Part shown: one piece after another, positions 42,101-49,703 of the stretch | Layout of the letters: each line of letters starts with the position of its first letter | Position numbering within the stretch: the first letter of the stretch is position 1 | Source: Duganella radicis | GTDB taxonomy: Bacteria; Pseudomonadota; Gammaproteobacteria; Burkholderiales; Burkholderiaceae_D | Length of the DNA: 61,574 nt | Reading direction: 5' to 3' | Assembly: GCF_009720825.1 (NCBI RefSeq) | Contig: NZ_WNKY01000036.1 | Coordinates: forward strand, 1-61,574 | The notes under the pieces: generated by a model | What the model was told of the DNA's origin: nothing | What the model saw: only the letters and a program-made list of their open reading frames with translations | Database searches by the model: none | Program-made: the position numbers and the translations under genes

Positions 42101-42673
42101 GGCCACATGTTCGATTCGTTCGCGCCGGAAGCGCGCCGCTTCGCCCGCACCAAGCTGGCCGATCTGGAGCCGTCGCGCGATCCGCGCATGCTGTGCGGCG
42201 TGATCACCGGCATCCGTCCGCAGATGACCCAGCGCGGCAAGCTGCTGATCGTCACGCTGGACGACAAGAGCGCGGTGGTAGAGGTGACCGTCTACGCCGA
42301 GGTGTTCGAAGAGAACAAGCACATGTTCAAGGAAGATGAATTCCTGGCGGTGATCGGCAAGGTGTCGGAAGACCGCTTCTCGGGCGGCCTGCGGATTTCG
42401 GCCGAGAAGGTGTTTGACATCATCAGCTCGCGCGTCAAGCACGGCAAGCAGCTGGGCATGGCGTTGCCGACCACGGTGGACGCCAGGAAGGTGGCCGAAG
42501 TGCTGGCGCCGCATCGCCAGGCCGATGGCTTGCCGGTGTCGGCGCGCATCCAGCCGCAGGGCGTCAGCTGCGTGTTGCAGCTGGGCGAAGCCTGGCGCGT
42601 GGCGCCGTCCGACGAATTGCAACTGGCGCTGAAGCAGGTGCTGGGCGCGCAGGACGTCGCGGTCGAATACTAG
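39131..42673 (+). CDS. dnaE: DNA polymerase III subunit alpha
   Basis: This is the replicative polymerase catalytic subunit, about 1180 residues. The PHP domain opens with FVHLRVHSEYSIVDGL; the polymerase palm has GPGRGSGAGSLVAYAL and the catalytic PDFDIDFCQEKRE. The finger region has FNKSHAAAYALLSYHTAYLK, and an OB-fold (VITGIRPQMTQRGKLLIVTLDD) lies near the C-terminus. The start is uncertain: ATG at 39131 is used; a TTG at 39119 is in frame. A TAAAAT box about 40 bases upstream may be the promoter. The gene is long but normal for the family. Confidence 0.96.
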   Translation: MNMVANEQEMRGAAIVPAGPSFVHLRVHSEYSIVDGLVRIDDLVKQAAKDQQGALAVTDLANMFGMVKFYKSARGKGIKPVVGVDCWITNDENRDKPSRLMLFAKNRMGYLQLCELLSQAWLTNQYKGRAEIRTEWLQELTSKTYALLPDDNPANGLIALSGAHFGDVGMAIENGNPALAEANARKWAQIFPGHFYIEIQRAGQPNQEMQVRHSVSLASRLGLPVVATHPVQFISQEEFIAHEARVCIAEGEMLANAKRVKRFNEQMRFLTQKEMGELFHDLPAALQNSVEIAKRCNLTLTLGKPQLPNFPTPGMTIDEFLVAETKKGLEERLIQLYPDPVKREANRKRYEDRLEFENNTIIKMKFPGYFLIVAEFIQWGKNNGVPIGPGRGSGAGSLVAYALKITDLDPLKYNLLFERFLNPERVSMPDFDIDFCQEKRELVIQHVKDLYGRDAVSQIATFGTMAAKGAIRDVGRVMDFGYNFCDGVSKLIPFKPGKPVSIAEAIEEEPMLKERQQNEEEVAQLLDLAQQVEGITRNIGMHAGGVLIAPGKLTDFCPLYTQSGDSGVVSQYDKDDVEAVGLVKFDFLGLTTLTILDRAVRYIKALDPEEKDFDLAKLPLTDRPSYELLTKAKTVAVFQLESRGMQGMLKDARPDRFEDIIALVALYRPGPMDLIPDFCKRKHGEKFDYPDPRTESILSETYGIMVYQEQVMQMAQIVGGYSLGGADMLRRAMGKKKAEEMAEHRAIFRAGAAKDGLSEEKADEIFDLMEKFAGYGFNKSHAAAYALLSYHTAYLKAHHPAAFMAANMSLAMEDTEKVKILVEDAIDICGLTILPPDINKSEFRFVPDGPPPSVTGKKVTQIRYGLGACKGAGQNAIEAIIAAREADGPFTSLFDFCKRVDKKQINRRTIESLIRAGAFDCLGVDRAVLLASVGFAMEYADQQAKSANQVSLFGGDDSDLEPPPDYVKAAPFTDRQKLAEEKIALGFYLSGHMFDSFAPEARRFARTKLADLEPSRDPRMLCGVITGIRPQMTQRGKLLIVTLDDKSAVVEVTVYAEVFEENKHMFKEDEFLAVIGKVSEDRFSGGLRISAEKVFDIISSRVKHGKQLGMALPTTVDARKVAEVLAPHRQADGLPVSARIQPQGVSCVLQLGEAWRVAPSDELQLALKQVLGAQDVAVEY

Positions 42674-42674
42674 C

Positions 42675-42745
42675 GTCGTCCCGGCGCAGGCCGGGACCCA
42701 TGCTGAGCCAGCGCTCCATGGACTCCGGCTTGCGCCGGAGTGACG
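42675..42745. repeat. REP-like double hairpin downstream of dnaE
   Basis: Two short GC-rich palindromes: GTCCCGG/CCGGGAC (42678-42684, 42691-42697) and CTCCGG/CCGGAG (42723-42728, 42735-42740), facing each other around about 25 bases. This is the form of dispersed REP pairs. It could also end dnaE transcription. Confidence 0.65.
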
Positions 42746-42761
42746 GCACGCCGGTGGCGCC

Positions 42762-42995
42762 TCAGAACTGCGCGCTGACGCCGGTGATGGCGTAGCCTTT
42801 GGCGCCGATCTGCGCCAGCGGATGTTCTATGTGGTATTTGGGGAGTTCGTCGCGCTCGTCGTCGACTTCGACGTGCTTGGCCTCGGCGTGCCAGTCGGTG
42901 TTGGTGGCTTCTTCCGGAATCGGCTTGCCTTCCGGTACAGCCAGATAGCTGTGTTTGCCCTGTGCTTCATCTCGGCAATAAATATCCACGCGCAT
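42762..42995 (-). CDS. Small conserved protein, DUF6139-like
   Basis: This is a 77-residue soluble protein with AGGAGA well placed before the ATG at 42995. The pattern MRVDIYCRDEAQGKHSYLAVPEGKPIPEEATNTDW ... YHIEHPLAQIGAKGYAITGV matches small proteins I recall as DUF6139 in Oxalobacteraceae. Function unknown. It ends near the REP element and lies 42 bases after the VirK-family gene stop, on the same strand. Confidence 0.7.
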   Translation of the reverse strand: MRVDIYCRDEAQGKHSYLAVPEGKPIPEEATNTDWHAEAKHVEVDDERDELPKYHIEHPLAQIGAKGYAITGVSAQF

Positions 42996-43037
42996 GGTAT
43001 TTCTCCTCGGACGAAAAGCCCATGTTACCGGATTTCT

Positions 43038-44003
43038 TTACGCTAGTGCGTACTTATCCTCTTCCTCTTCCATTCGCACCGGCGCCCGCTCCGCCATGAC
43101 GGCGACCATGGCCATGCGCGGCGCGTGCAGGCTGACCGTCATGGCTTGCGCCATTTCGCACAGCGTTTCATGGCGCTTGCGCGCCTCCGAACGCTTCTTG
43201 GAGGCAATCGCGGCCAGGTCCGGCGCGCAGATCGCCTCGCTGGCCAGCTGATAATCGCCGTCGGCGCGCACGGTCGCGCCCAGTTCCTGCCACAGCGTAT
43301 CGTAATCGGCATGCACCTTGCCCTGGCGGGTGGCGCCGCACACCACGCGGTTGGCGTTGCTGACCAGGCGCAGGGCGGCGCAGCCATGGTCGTGGGCAAA
43401 CTGGCCCAGCAGCTTGATCATCAGGTTCTTCGGACGCAGGCCGTGCAGCTCGCGGGTGGCATCCTTGATCAGTTGCAGGCCGTGCTCGCCGCGCGGCCCC
43501 TGCATGCAACCCACGCCCAGCAGCATGCCTTGCTCGCTGTGGACGAAGGAAAACGCGCAGCTGTAGACCAGCTCGCCGCCTTGCAGCAGTTGCAGCACCA
43601 GCTCGCCCTCACGTTCCATCGGCTCGATGGCGCGCAATTGCAGCTGGTAGGGCAGGCCGCTCTTGCCTTCGACCTTGGCCAGCAGCACGGCGCCACGGGC
43701 GGCCTGCACCGTCAGCGGGCCGAGGCCGCGGCGGAAGATGTGCTGGTAGTGCTCGCGCAGCAGGTGCAGGCGCTGGCCGATCGGCATGGTGTTGCTCAGG
43801 TAAGGGCGGTAAATCTTGTACAGCAGGCGCGGCCTGGCTTTGACCAGCTCGGCAAACATGGGGTGGGAGTTCAGCAGTTCCAGCCAGCCAAGGGTGGCGT
43901 TGCGGTGCACGGCCGCGCGGAGCGACAATTTCAGCGTTTCCCGCAGCTGTTTCAGGCCGGTAAAGCCTGCTGCGCCGGAGCGGATGGTGATGGACTGCGT
44001 CAT
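43038..44003 (-). CDS. VirK/YbjX family protein (DUF535)
   Basis: This 321-residue protein has no signal peptide. HPMFAELVKARPRLLYKIYRPYLS, the block LGPLTVQAARGAVLLAKVEG and the conserved stretch VGCMQGPRGEHGLQLIKDATRELHGLRPKNLMIKLL characterise VirK/YbjX proteins, which are linked to envelope stress and antimicrobial peptide resistance in enterobacteria. The molecular activity is unknown. The gene is transcribed divergently from the sensor kinase. Confidence 0.85.
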   Translation of the reverse strand: MTQSITIRSGAAGFTGLKQLRETLKLSLRAAVHRNATLGWLELLNSHPMFAELVKARPRLLYKIYRPYLSNTMPIGQRLHLLREHYQHIFRRGLGPLTVQAARGAVLLAKVEGKSGLPYQLQLRAIEPMEREGELVLQLLQGGELVYSCAFSFVHSEQGMLLGVGCMQGPRGEHGLQLIKDATRELHGLRPKNLMIKLLGQFAHDHGCAALRLVSNANRVVCGATRQGKVHADYDTLWQELGATVRADGDYQLASEAICAPDLAAIASKKRSEARKRHETLCEMAQAMTVSLHAPRMAMVAVMAERAPVRMEEEEDKYALA

Positions 44004-44084
44004 CGAACTCTTCCAATGGAGGGCCTTGTGGGCAAGTCGCGAGTGTAGTGTCCGTGTAACGCAATGTAAATTGGGGTAAAGATC

Positions 44085-44099
44085 TACGGATTTCCCGTA
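44085..44099. promoter_or_regulatory. 15-bp palindrome in the kinase/VirK divergent region
   Basis: TACGG-ATTTC-CCGTA lies 82 bases before the VirK-family start and 136 bases before the kinase start. Interrupted palindromes of this type are typical LuxR-HTH response regulator sites, so the FixJ-like protein encoded downstream may bind it. No other sequence feature stands out in the 231-base gap. Confidence 0.4.
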
Positions 44100-44234
44100 A
44101 TAATTGCTGCTTAGATAATTGAACTGTTGTATAGAGGAGAGGCGCTTGTGCTAAGGGTTACGCGTACTGCGAAAAGCAATGCAAGATGAGCTGGGGCAAC
44201 GCATAATGATACATTGCGATACAAACCGGCCCGT

Positions 44235-45851
44235 ATGACCGCCTCTCCTGTGCCCCGTTACCTGGTATTCCCCGCGTTCATCGCGCTGTACCTGCTATTT
44301 GACTGGGCGACCTACATCGATCCGCTGTACGGCCTGAACATCACGCCCTGGAATCCGGACCCGGCGCTGGGGCTGGTGTGCTGGCTGGTGTATGGCTGGC
44401 GCGCGGCGCTGCCGTGGTGGATCGCGCTGGTGCTGGGTGAGGTGGTGGTGCGCGGCATGCCGGCTGGGCTGGGGCTGACCTTGCTGCTGTCGCTGTGGCT
44501 GACGGTCGGCTATGGCGCCATCGGCGAGGTGTTGCGGCGGGTGTTTGGCAACAGCGGCGTGTTCGACAGCCGCCACCGCCTGTTCCAATGGGTGCTGATC
44601 CTGCTGGTGGGCGCGCTGCTGAACGATGTGGTGTACATGTCGCTGCTGTCGCTGGCCGGGCTGATTCCGCCGGGCGCGTGGGCGGCGGTGGTGCTGCGCT
44701 TTGGCATCGGCGACATGGTGGGCATGCTGGTGTCGATGCCGCTGCTGTGGATGCTGTCCAGTGCGCAGGGGCGGCAGCGCCTGCGGGCCACGGTGTGGCG
44801 CTATGAAACGCTGGGCTACCTGGCGCTGTCGATCGGCGTGCTGTACCTGGTGTTCGGCACCATTGAAACCTCGGAGTTCAAGCATTTTTACTTCCTGTTC
44901 CTGCCGGTGCTGTGGGCGGCGACGCGGCAGGGGGTGTACGGCACGGCGCTGATGGTGTTCGTGTTGCAACTGGGGATAGGCGCGCTGGTCAAGTGGAACA
45001 ACGCGGTCAACATCGAGGTGCCGGAGTTGCAGATGCTGGACGCCATGCTGGCGCTGGTGGGTTTTTCGATCGGCATCGTGGTGGATGAGGTGCGCCAGGT
45101 GTCGAACGACTTGAAGCAGTCGCTGCGGCTGGCGGCGGCCGGCGAGATGGCCGCCGCGCTGGCGCATGAACTGAATCAGCCGCTGACGGCGCTCAGCGCC
45201 TACGGCAAGGCTTGCGAATTCCTGGTGGAACGTGGCGAGGGCGGCGAAATGCTGAAAAGCGCCATCCAGCGCATGATCGCCGAGTCGGGCCGGGCGGCCG
45301 ACGTGGTGCGGCGCCTGCGCGACTTCTTCCGCACCGGCGCCATGAAGCTGGAGCCGGTGGAGGCGGCGCAACTGGTGTCCAGCGTCAGCCAGCAGTTCTT
45401 CGGCGCGCTGCGCGAGCATGGCGTGGTGTTGCAGGTGGACGAGATGCCGGGGCTGGCCATGCTGGCCGACCGCTTGCAGATCGAGCTGGTGCTGCGCAAC
45501 CTGCTGGCCAACGCGCTCGACGCGGTGCAGGAGCGGCCGGCGGGCGAGCGCCGCATCACGGTGTCGGCGCAGCAGCTGGACAGCAAGCGCCACGGCAAGA
45601 ACAGCTGCTTGCAGCTGACGGTGGAAGACAGCGGCAAGGGCGTGTCGGCCGAGCTGGCGGCGCGCCGGTTCGAGCCGTTTGTCTCGTCCAAGGCCAGCGG
45701 CATGGGACTGGGCCTGGTGCTGAGCCGGGCGATTATGGAAGCGCACGGCGGCTCGCTCTGGGCCGAGGTGGGCGATCACGGCATTTTTAAATTGGCGCTG
45801 CCGCTGGCGCGCCGCGTAGTGGAAGGGCAGGAAAACTATGGTGCAGCATGA
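44235..45851 (+). CDS. Membrane-bound sensor histidine kinase with MASE1-like sensor
   Basis: This is a 538-residue kinase. The N-terminal ~290 residues are hydrophobic with about eight membrane helices in a MASE1-like arrangement (PWNPDPALGLVCWLVYGWRAAL opens the domain). The kinase core follows: H box AAALAHELNQPLTALSAYG, N box LVLRNLLANALDAV, G1 VEDSGKGVSAE and G2 GMGLGLVLSRAIMEAHGG. The ATG at 44235 gives a short N-terminus before the first helix; a TTG at 44214 is possible. It overlaps the response regulator gene by 14 bases, so the two form a pair. The stimulus is not evident from sequence. Confidence 0.9.
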   Translation: MTASPVPRYLVFPAFIALYLLFDWATYIDPLYGLNITPWNPDPALGLVCWLVYGWRAALPWWIALVLGEVVVRGMPAGLGLTLLLSLWLTVGYGAIGEVLRRVFGNSGVFDSRHRLFQWVLILLVGALLNDVVYMSLLSLAGLIPPGAWAAVVLRFGIGDMVGMLVSMPLLWMLSSAQGRQRLRATVWRYETLGYLALSIGVLYLVFGTIETSEFKHFYFLFLPVLWAATRQGVYGTALMVFVLQLGIGALVKWNNAVNIEVPELQMLDAMLALVGFSIGIVVDEVRQVSNDLKQSLRLAAAGEMAAALAHELNQPLTALSAYGKACEFLVERGEGGEMLKSAIQRMIAESGRAADVVRRLRDFFRTGAMKLEPVEAAQLVSSVSQQFFGALREHGVVLQVDEMPGLAMLADRLQIELVLRNLLANALDAVQERPAGERRITVSAQQLDSKRHGKNSCLQLTVEDSGKGVSAELAARRFEPFVSSKASGMGLGLVLSRAIMEAHGGSLWAEVGDHGIFKLALPLARRVVEGQENYGAA

Positions 45852-46443
45852 TTTAACCGTCTTCATCGTCGACGACGATCCGGCCGTGCGCGATGCGCTG
45901 GGCTTGCTGCTGGGCGTGCGCGGCTACCGTACCGCGGTGTTCGCCGGCGCCGAGGCCTTCTTGCAGGGCTGGCAGGCCGGCTGGAGTGGTTGTTTGCTGG
46001 TGGATATCCGCATGTCCGGCATGGACGGGCTGACCTTGCAGCGCGAGCTGCGCGCGCGTGGCTGTCCGATGCCGGTGGTGGTGATGAGCGGCCATGGCGA
46101 CGTCAGCACGGCGCGCGCGGCGTTCAAGGCGGACGCGGTGGACTTCCTGGAAAAGCCGCTGGACGACGCCAAGCTGATCGCCGCCATCGACGAAGCGCTG
46201 GCGCGGGCGCGCGACAACCAGAGCGAGCAGCAGCGCCGCAGCCGCAGCGCCAACCTGCTGAACGAGTTGACGCCGCGCGAGCGCGAGGTGATGGAACTGG
46301 TGGTGCTGGGCCGTCACAACCGCGACATCGGCCCGGCGCTGGGCATCAGCGTGCGCACGGTGGAAGTCCACAAGGCGCGCCTGATGAGCAAGCTGGGGGT
46401 CGACAACGTGGCCGACCTGGTCCGCATCAGCATGCTGGAATAA
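45838..46443 (+). CDS. FixJ/NarL-type response regulator
   Basis: This is a 201-residue regulator. The receiver domain (1-120) has the acidic pair in FIVDDDP, phospho-acceptor Asp in LLVDIRMSGMDG, the switch Ser in VVMSGHGD and Lys in FLEKPLDD. A LuxR-type HTH (about 140-200) reads LTPREREVMELVVLGRHNRDIG and ISVRTVEVHKARLMSKLG. It overlaps the kinase gene and is its likely partner. A candidate operator is the palindrome at 44085. Confidence 0.92.
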   Translation: MVQHDLTVFIVDDDPAVRDALGLLLGVRGYRTAVFAGAEAFLQGWQAGWSGCLLVDIRMSGMDGLTLQRELRARGCPMPVVVMSGHGDVSTARAAFKADAVDFLEKPLDDAKLIAAIDEALARARDNQSEQQRRSRSANLLNELTPREREVMELVVLGRHNRDIGPALGISVRTVEVHKARLMSKLGVDNVADLVRISMLE

Positions 46444-46446
46444 ACT

Positions 46447-46534
46447 CCGGGGTCAGGTCCTCCATTTCTACACGAGCCCAACCGTAGCCGAGGCTACGGT
46501 TGGGCTCGTGTAGAAATGGAGGACCTGACCCCGG
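46447..46534. repeat. Perfect 42-bp inverted repeat with 4-base loop
   Basis: Arms 46447-46488 and 46493-46534 are exact reverse complements around the loop CGAG. It fills the 96-base gap between the convergent regulator and glycosyltransferase genes. It should form a very stable hairpin in either transcript and probably ends both. Similar GGGGTCAGG-ended hairpins occur as dispersed REP or miniature elements in related genomes, as far as I recall. Confidence 0.9.
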
Positions 46535-46539
46535 AATGG

Positions 46540-47619
46540 TTAGCGCTGGGCGGCGCGGGTGCGTTCCAGGCGTTGCCACAGCTTGAGCTTGCGCACCGCC
46601 GTTTGCTGGAAGTGGAACCAGCGGTTGCCCTCCAGCGCGCGCCGCACCTGGCGCGCGGTGTGCGCCGACTGCTTGCCCTGGCCGGCCATGCCGGCCAGCA
46701 CTTGCTGCGGCGGCCCGAACAGGCTGTCGAGGAAGATGCCGCGCACTTTGCCGCGCACCGCGTCGCCGGTCGCCGCCGGCAGCTGGTAGGAGTTCTTCAC
46801 CATGCCGATGTAGAAGTGGCACACCGCCAGGTCGAATTGCGCCCGCACCGCCGCGCTCACGCCGGCCCGCTCGAAGTGCGGCTTGACCGCCGCCAGCGCC
46901 GAGACGAAATCCACGCACCACTGCTCGCTGATCACGCGCGTGATGCTGACCGGGTGCTGCCGGTACGCCAGCAGCACGTGCGGCAGGTACACCAGGCTGC
47001 GGCAGCGCTGCAACAGGCGCGGCACCACCGCCACGTCCTCGAACAGGCGGCGCGACGGGAACAGCGGCATGGCTTCCTGCGCGTAGATCTCGCGCCGGAA
47101 CACCTTGCACCACACGTACATGTGGCGGTCGTTGAAGAAGGAGGTCAGGATGGCGTCCTGGCAGGTGATGGTCCGCTCCGGCTCGTAGCTCATGTAGACG
47201 TCGCGATCCTTGTCCGGCGCGTCCGGATGCCACATGCGCAGCGCGGTGGCGATCACGTCCGGGCGGCGCTCGGCGATCACCCGCTCCAGCGCCTCCAGCG
47301 AACGCGGCAGCAGGCGGTCGTCGCTGTCGACGAACAGGATGTATTCGCCGCGCGCCTCCATCAGGGCGCGGTTGCGGGCGTCGGAGATGCCCTGGTTGAC
47401 TTGCTCCACCAGCCGGATCTGCAGGCGCGGATGGGCCGCCCGCACCGCCTGCACGCGCGCCACGGTGCCGTCGGTGGAGCCGTCGTCCACCACGATCAGT
47501 TCGTGCTGGCCCCCCATCTGGGCGACGATGTGCTCCAGGCAGTCGGTGATGAAGCGCTCGACGTTGTAGCCGGGCACCAGGATGCTCAGCAGCGGGGCGT
47601 CGGGGTGATGCGGCTTCAT
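46540..47619 (-). CDS. Glycosyltransferase family 2
   Basis: This is a 359-residue inverting GT-A enzyme. The nucleotide-binding half starts LSILVPGYNVERFITDCLEHI, followed by ELIVVDDGSTDGT, NQGISDARNRAL and the DXD motif in ILFVDSDDRL. The acceptor side includes WCKVFRREI and LFEDVAVVPRLL. A basic C-terminal helix (about 315-359) may associate with the membrane. The ATG at 47619 overlaps the stop of the upstream glycosyltransferase (ATGA). Sugar and acceptor are unknown; the neighbourhood suggests LPS or O-antigen. Confidence 0.88.
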   Translation of the reverse strand: MKPHHPDAPLLSILVPGYNVERFITDCLEHIVAQMGGQHELIVVDDGSTDGTVARVQAVRAAHPRLQIRLVEQVNQGISDARNRALMEARGEYILFVDSDDRLLPRSLEALERVIAERRPDVIATALRMWHPDAPDKDRDVYMSYEPERTITCQDAILTSFFNDRHMYVWCKVFRREIYAQEAMPLFPSRRLFEDVAVVPRLLQRCRSLVYLPHVLLAYRQHPVSITRVISEQWCVDFVSALAAVKPHFERAGVSAAVRAQFDLAVCHFYIGMVKNSYQLPAATGDAVRGKVRGIFLDSLFGPPQQVLAGMAGQGKQSAHTARQVRRALEGNRWFHFQQTAVRKLKLWQRLERTRAAQR

Positions 47620-48428
47620 GCGCGCAATCCTTTCACCGCCAGCACGGTGCGGTCGGCCGCGCGCTGGAGCACGGTGGCGCGGTTGCTGGTTTCCTGGTCG
47701 CGCGCGTTTTCCTGGTGCCACAGGTGCAGCACCTCGGTGGCGTAGGCGCCATCCTTGCGCATCACCCCGGCGTTGAACAGGCGCACCACCAGGTCGGAAT
47801 CCTCGTGGCCCCAGCCGAGGAAGCTTTCGTCGAAGCCGTTGACCAGCTCCAGGTCGGCGCGCCACACGGCCAGGTTGCAGCTCTTGATGCGGCGCCAGGT
47901 GAAGCGCTTGCTGGTGCGGCCCACGTCCGGCAGGGTGAACAGCAGCGGCAGCACTTTGTTGAGGTCGCCCCGGCGGCGCCAGGCCAGCTTGTCGGCGGCA
48001 CCCAGCGCCTGCAAGTCGATGCGCTGGCCCAGCACGCGCGCGGTGGCGGGCTGGTTCAGCAGGATGCGGCTGCCCTGCACCAGGTGGCCGCGCTGCGCCA
48101 GTTTGCGGTGCTGGCTGATAAAATTGCGCTGCGGCACGCAATCGCCGTCGAGGAAGACGATGTAGTCGCCCCGGGCGTCGAGCGTGCCGAGGTTGCGCGC
48201 GCGGGCCGCGCGGAAGCCCAGGTCTTCCTGCCAGACATGGCGCAGCGGCACCGGCGAACGGGCCGCCAGCGCGGCCACGGCCTGCTGCGTGTTGTGGCCG
48301 GAGCCGTCATCAGCGATAATGATTTCGAACCGGTGATCGTCCTGGGAGAAGCAGGCTTCGACCACGGCGCTCAAGGCATCCGGCCGGTTGTAGGTGGTAA
48401 TGACGACGGAAATAAGGACGGGTGGCAT
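47616..48428 (-). CDS. Glycosyltransferase family 2 (with GWGHED C-terminal motif)
   Basis: This is a 270-residue enzyme. SVVITTYNRPDALSAVVEAC and EIIIADDGSGHNTQQAV are the donor-binding elements, VFLDGDCVPQ is the DXD-like site, and GFDESFLGWGHEDSDLVVRLFNAG is the catalytic/acceptor motif of galactosyltransferase-like GT2 proteins. The ATG at 48428 begins the fold immediately; a TTG at 48458 is in frame. It is divergent from the O-antigen ligase gene with a 45-base gap, so the two promoters must overlap. Confidence 0.88.
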   Translation of the reverse strand: MPPVLISVVITTYNRPDALSAVVEACFSQDDHRFEIIIADDGSGHNTQQAVAALAARSPVPLRHVWQEDLGFRAARARNLGTLDARGDYIVFLDGDCVPQRNFISQHRKLAQRGHLVQGSRILLNQPATARVLGQRIDLQALGAADKLAWRRRGDLNKVLPLLFTLPDVGRTSKRFTWRRIKSCNLAVWRADLELVNGFDESFLGWGHEDSDLVVRLFNAGVMRKDGAYATEVLHLWHQENARDQETSNRATVLQRAADRTVLAVKGLRA

Positions 48429-48473
48429 AGCGAGCTGTAGCAGATTGCTTTTTTGCAATAAACGATAATATGA

Positions 48474-49703
48474 ATGAATAATACCTCAGCCCAGTCCACC
48501 GCCAGCACTGTCTTTATCCACAGCCTGATTTTTGCCTTCCCCTTCCTGCTGCTGATCACCCGCCCGGGGGTTGGCCTGTGCAGCTTCGCCTTCCTGATCA
48601 CCGCCGTGGTCTACCACCGCCGGGGCTGGCCTGAGCTGTTGCGCCATCTTACTGAGATTCGCGGGGTATTGATAGCGTTTGGCGCGGTGCTGTTGCTGGC
48701 CCTGTTCCTGGGCCTGCTCAGCGGCGACGGCCGCCTGCGCGACCTGGAAAAACCGTTCCGCATGCTGGCCGCCTCCACCGTGATGCTGACCGTGCTGGCC
48801 TGCCGTCCCAGCCGCAAGGCGCTGTGGTGGGGCCTGATCGCCGGCGCCGTGGCCGGCGCCGTGTTCATCGCCTACCAGCGCTGGGGCATGGGGGTGGAGC
48901 GCCCGGGCGGCCTGATCAACTCGATCACCTTTGGCGACATCATGCTGTGCATGGCCCTGATGTGCCTGGCCGGCACGCTGGACTTCGCCGGCCGCGCCGC
49001 CATCTGGCCCGGCCTGGGCGCGCTGGCCGGCCTGACCGGCTCGATCGCCAGCGGCACCCGCGGCGGCTGGGTCGCCATCCTGTTTTCCGTGGTGCTGCTG
49101 GTGCGCTACGGCCATGTGCTGCGCGGCCGCCTGCGCAAGGGGCTGGCGCTGCTGGCGCTGGCCTTGCTGGTGAGCACCTACTTTATTCCGCAGACCGGCG
49201 CCCGCGAGCGCATCGACGAGGGCATCAGCGACGTGCAGCAGTATTTCAGCGGCGGCCCGAGCTACACCAGCGTCGGCATCCGGCTGGAGCTGTGGCGCAG
49301 CGCGCTGCAACTGATCGAGCGCCATCCGCTGCTGGGCGCCTCCATCCCGACCGTGAAGGCGGAGATGCAGGAGCTGGTCAAGTCCGGCCGGGTCCATCCG
49401 TATGTGCTGGAGTTCGAGCACTTCCACAACGATATCCTGCAGGCCACGGTGTTTGGCGGCGTGGCCGGGCTGGTGGCCTGGGGCGCCACCTTGCTGATGC
49501 CGTTCCTGTTTTTCCGCGCCCAGATGCACCGTGGCGGCGGCGCCCGCGCGCCGGCGCTGGCCGGCATGCTGCTGGTCCTGAGTTACTTTAGCTTCGGCCT
49601 GACGGAAGTGATCTTCTGGTCGGTGCGCAGCAATATGTTTTACGCGATGATGCTGTTCCTGTTGGCGGGACTGTGCCTGAATGCGAAGGAGGAAGCCCGT
49701 TGA
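48474..49703 (+). CDS. O-antigen ligase/polymerase family membrane protein
   Basis: This 409-residue protein has about ten to twelve membrane helices. A periplasmic loop near 255-335 contains VGIRLELWRSALQLIERHPLLGA and FEHFHNDILQATVFGGVAGL, the Wzy_C/WaaL motif with the key His. It is expected to join O-antigen to lipid A-core, or to polymerise a glycan. The ATG at 48474 was chosen over a nearby ATG at 48470 that stops after three codons. Its stop overlaps the heptosyltransferase start. Confidence 0.85.
   Translation: MNNTSAQSTASTVFIHSLIFAFPFLLLITRPGVGLCSFAFLITAVVYHRRGWPELLRHLTEIRGVLIAFGAVLLLALFLGLLSGDGRLRDLEKPFRMLAASTVMLTVLACRPSRKALWWGLIAGAVAGAVFIAYQRWGMGVERPGGLINSITFGDIMLCMALMCLAGTLDFAGRAAIWPGLGALAGLTGSIASGTRGGWVAILFSVVLLVRYGHVLRGRLRKGLALLALALLVSTYFIPQTGARERIDEGISDVQQYFSGGPSYTSVGIRLELWRSALQLIERHPLLGASIPTVKAEMQELVKSGRVHPYVLEFEHFHNDILQATVFGGVAGLVAWGATLLMPFLFFRAQMHRGGGARAPALAGMLLVLSYFSFGLTEVIFWSVRSNMFYAMMLFLLAGLCLNAKEEAR

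Noticed and set aside
40022..42622. 866-codon antisense ORF over dnaE
   Set aside because: Frame left open by high GC; the sense strand has complete DnaE motifs throughout.
44295..45866. 523-codon antisense ORF over the sensor kinase
   Set aside because: His/Gln/Arg-rich shadow translation; kinase boxes are all on the plus strand.
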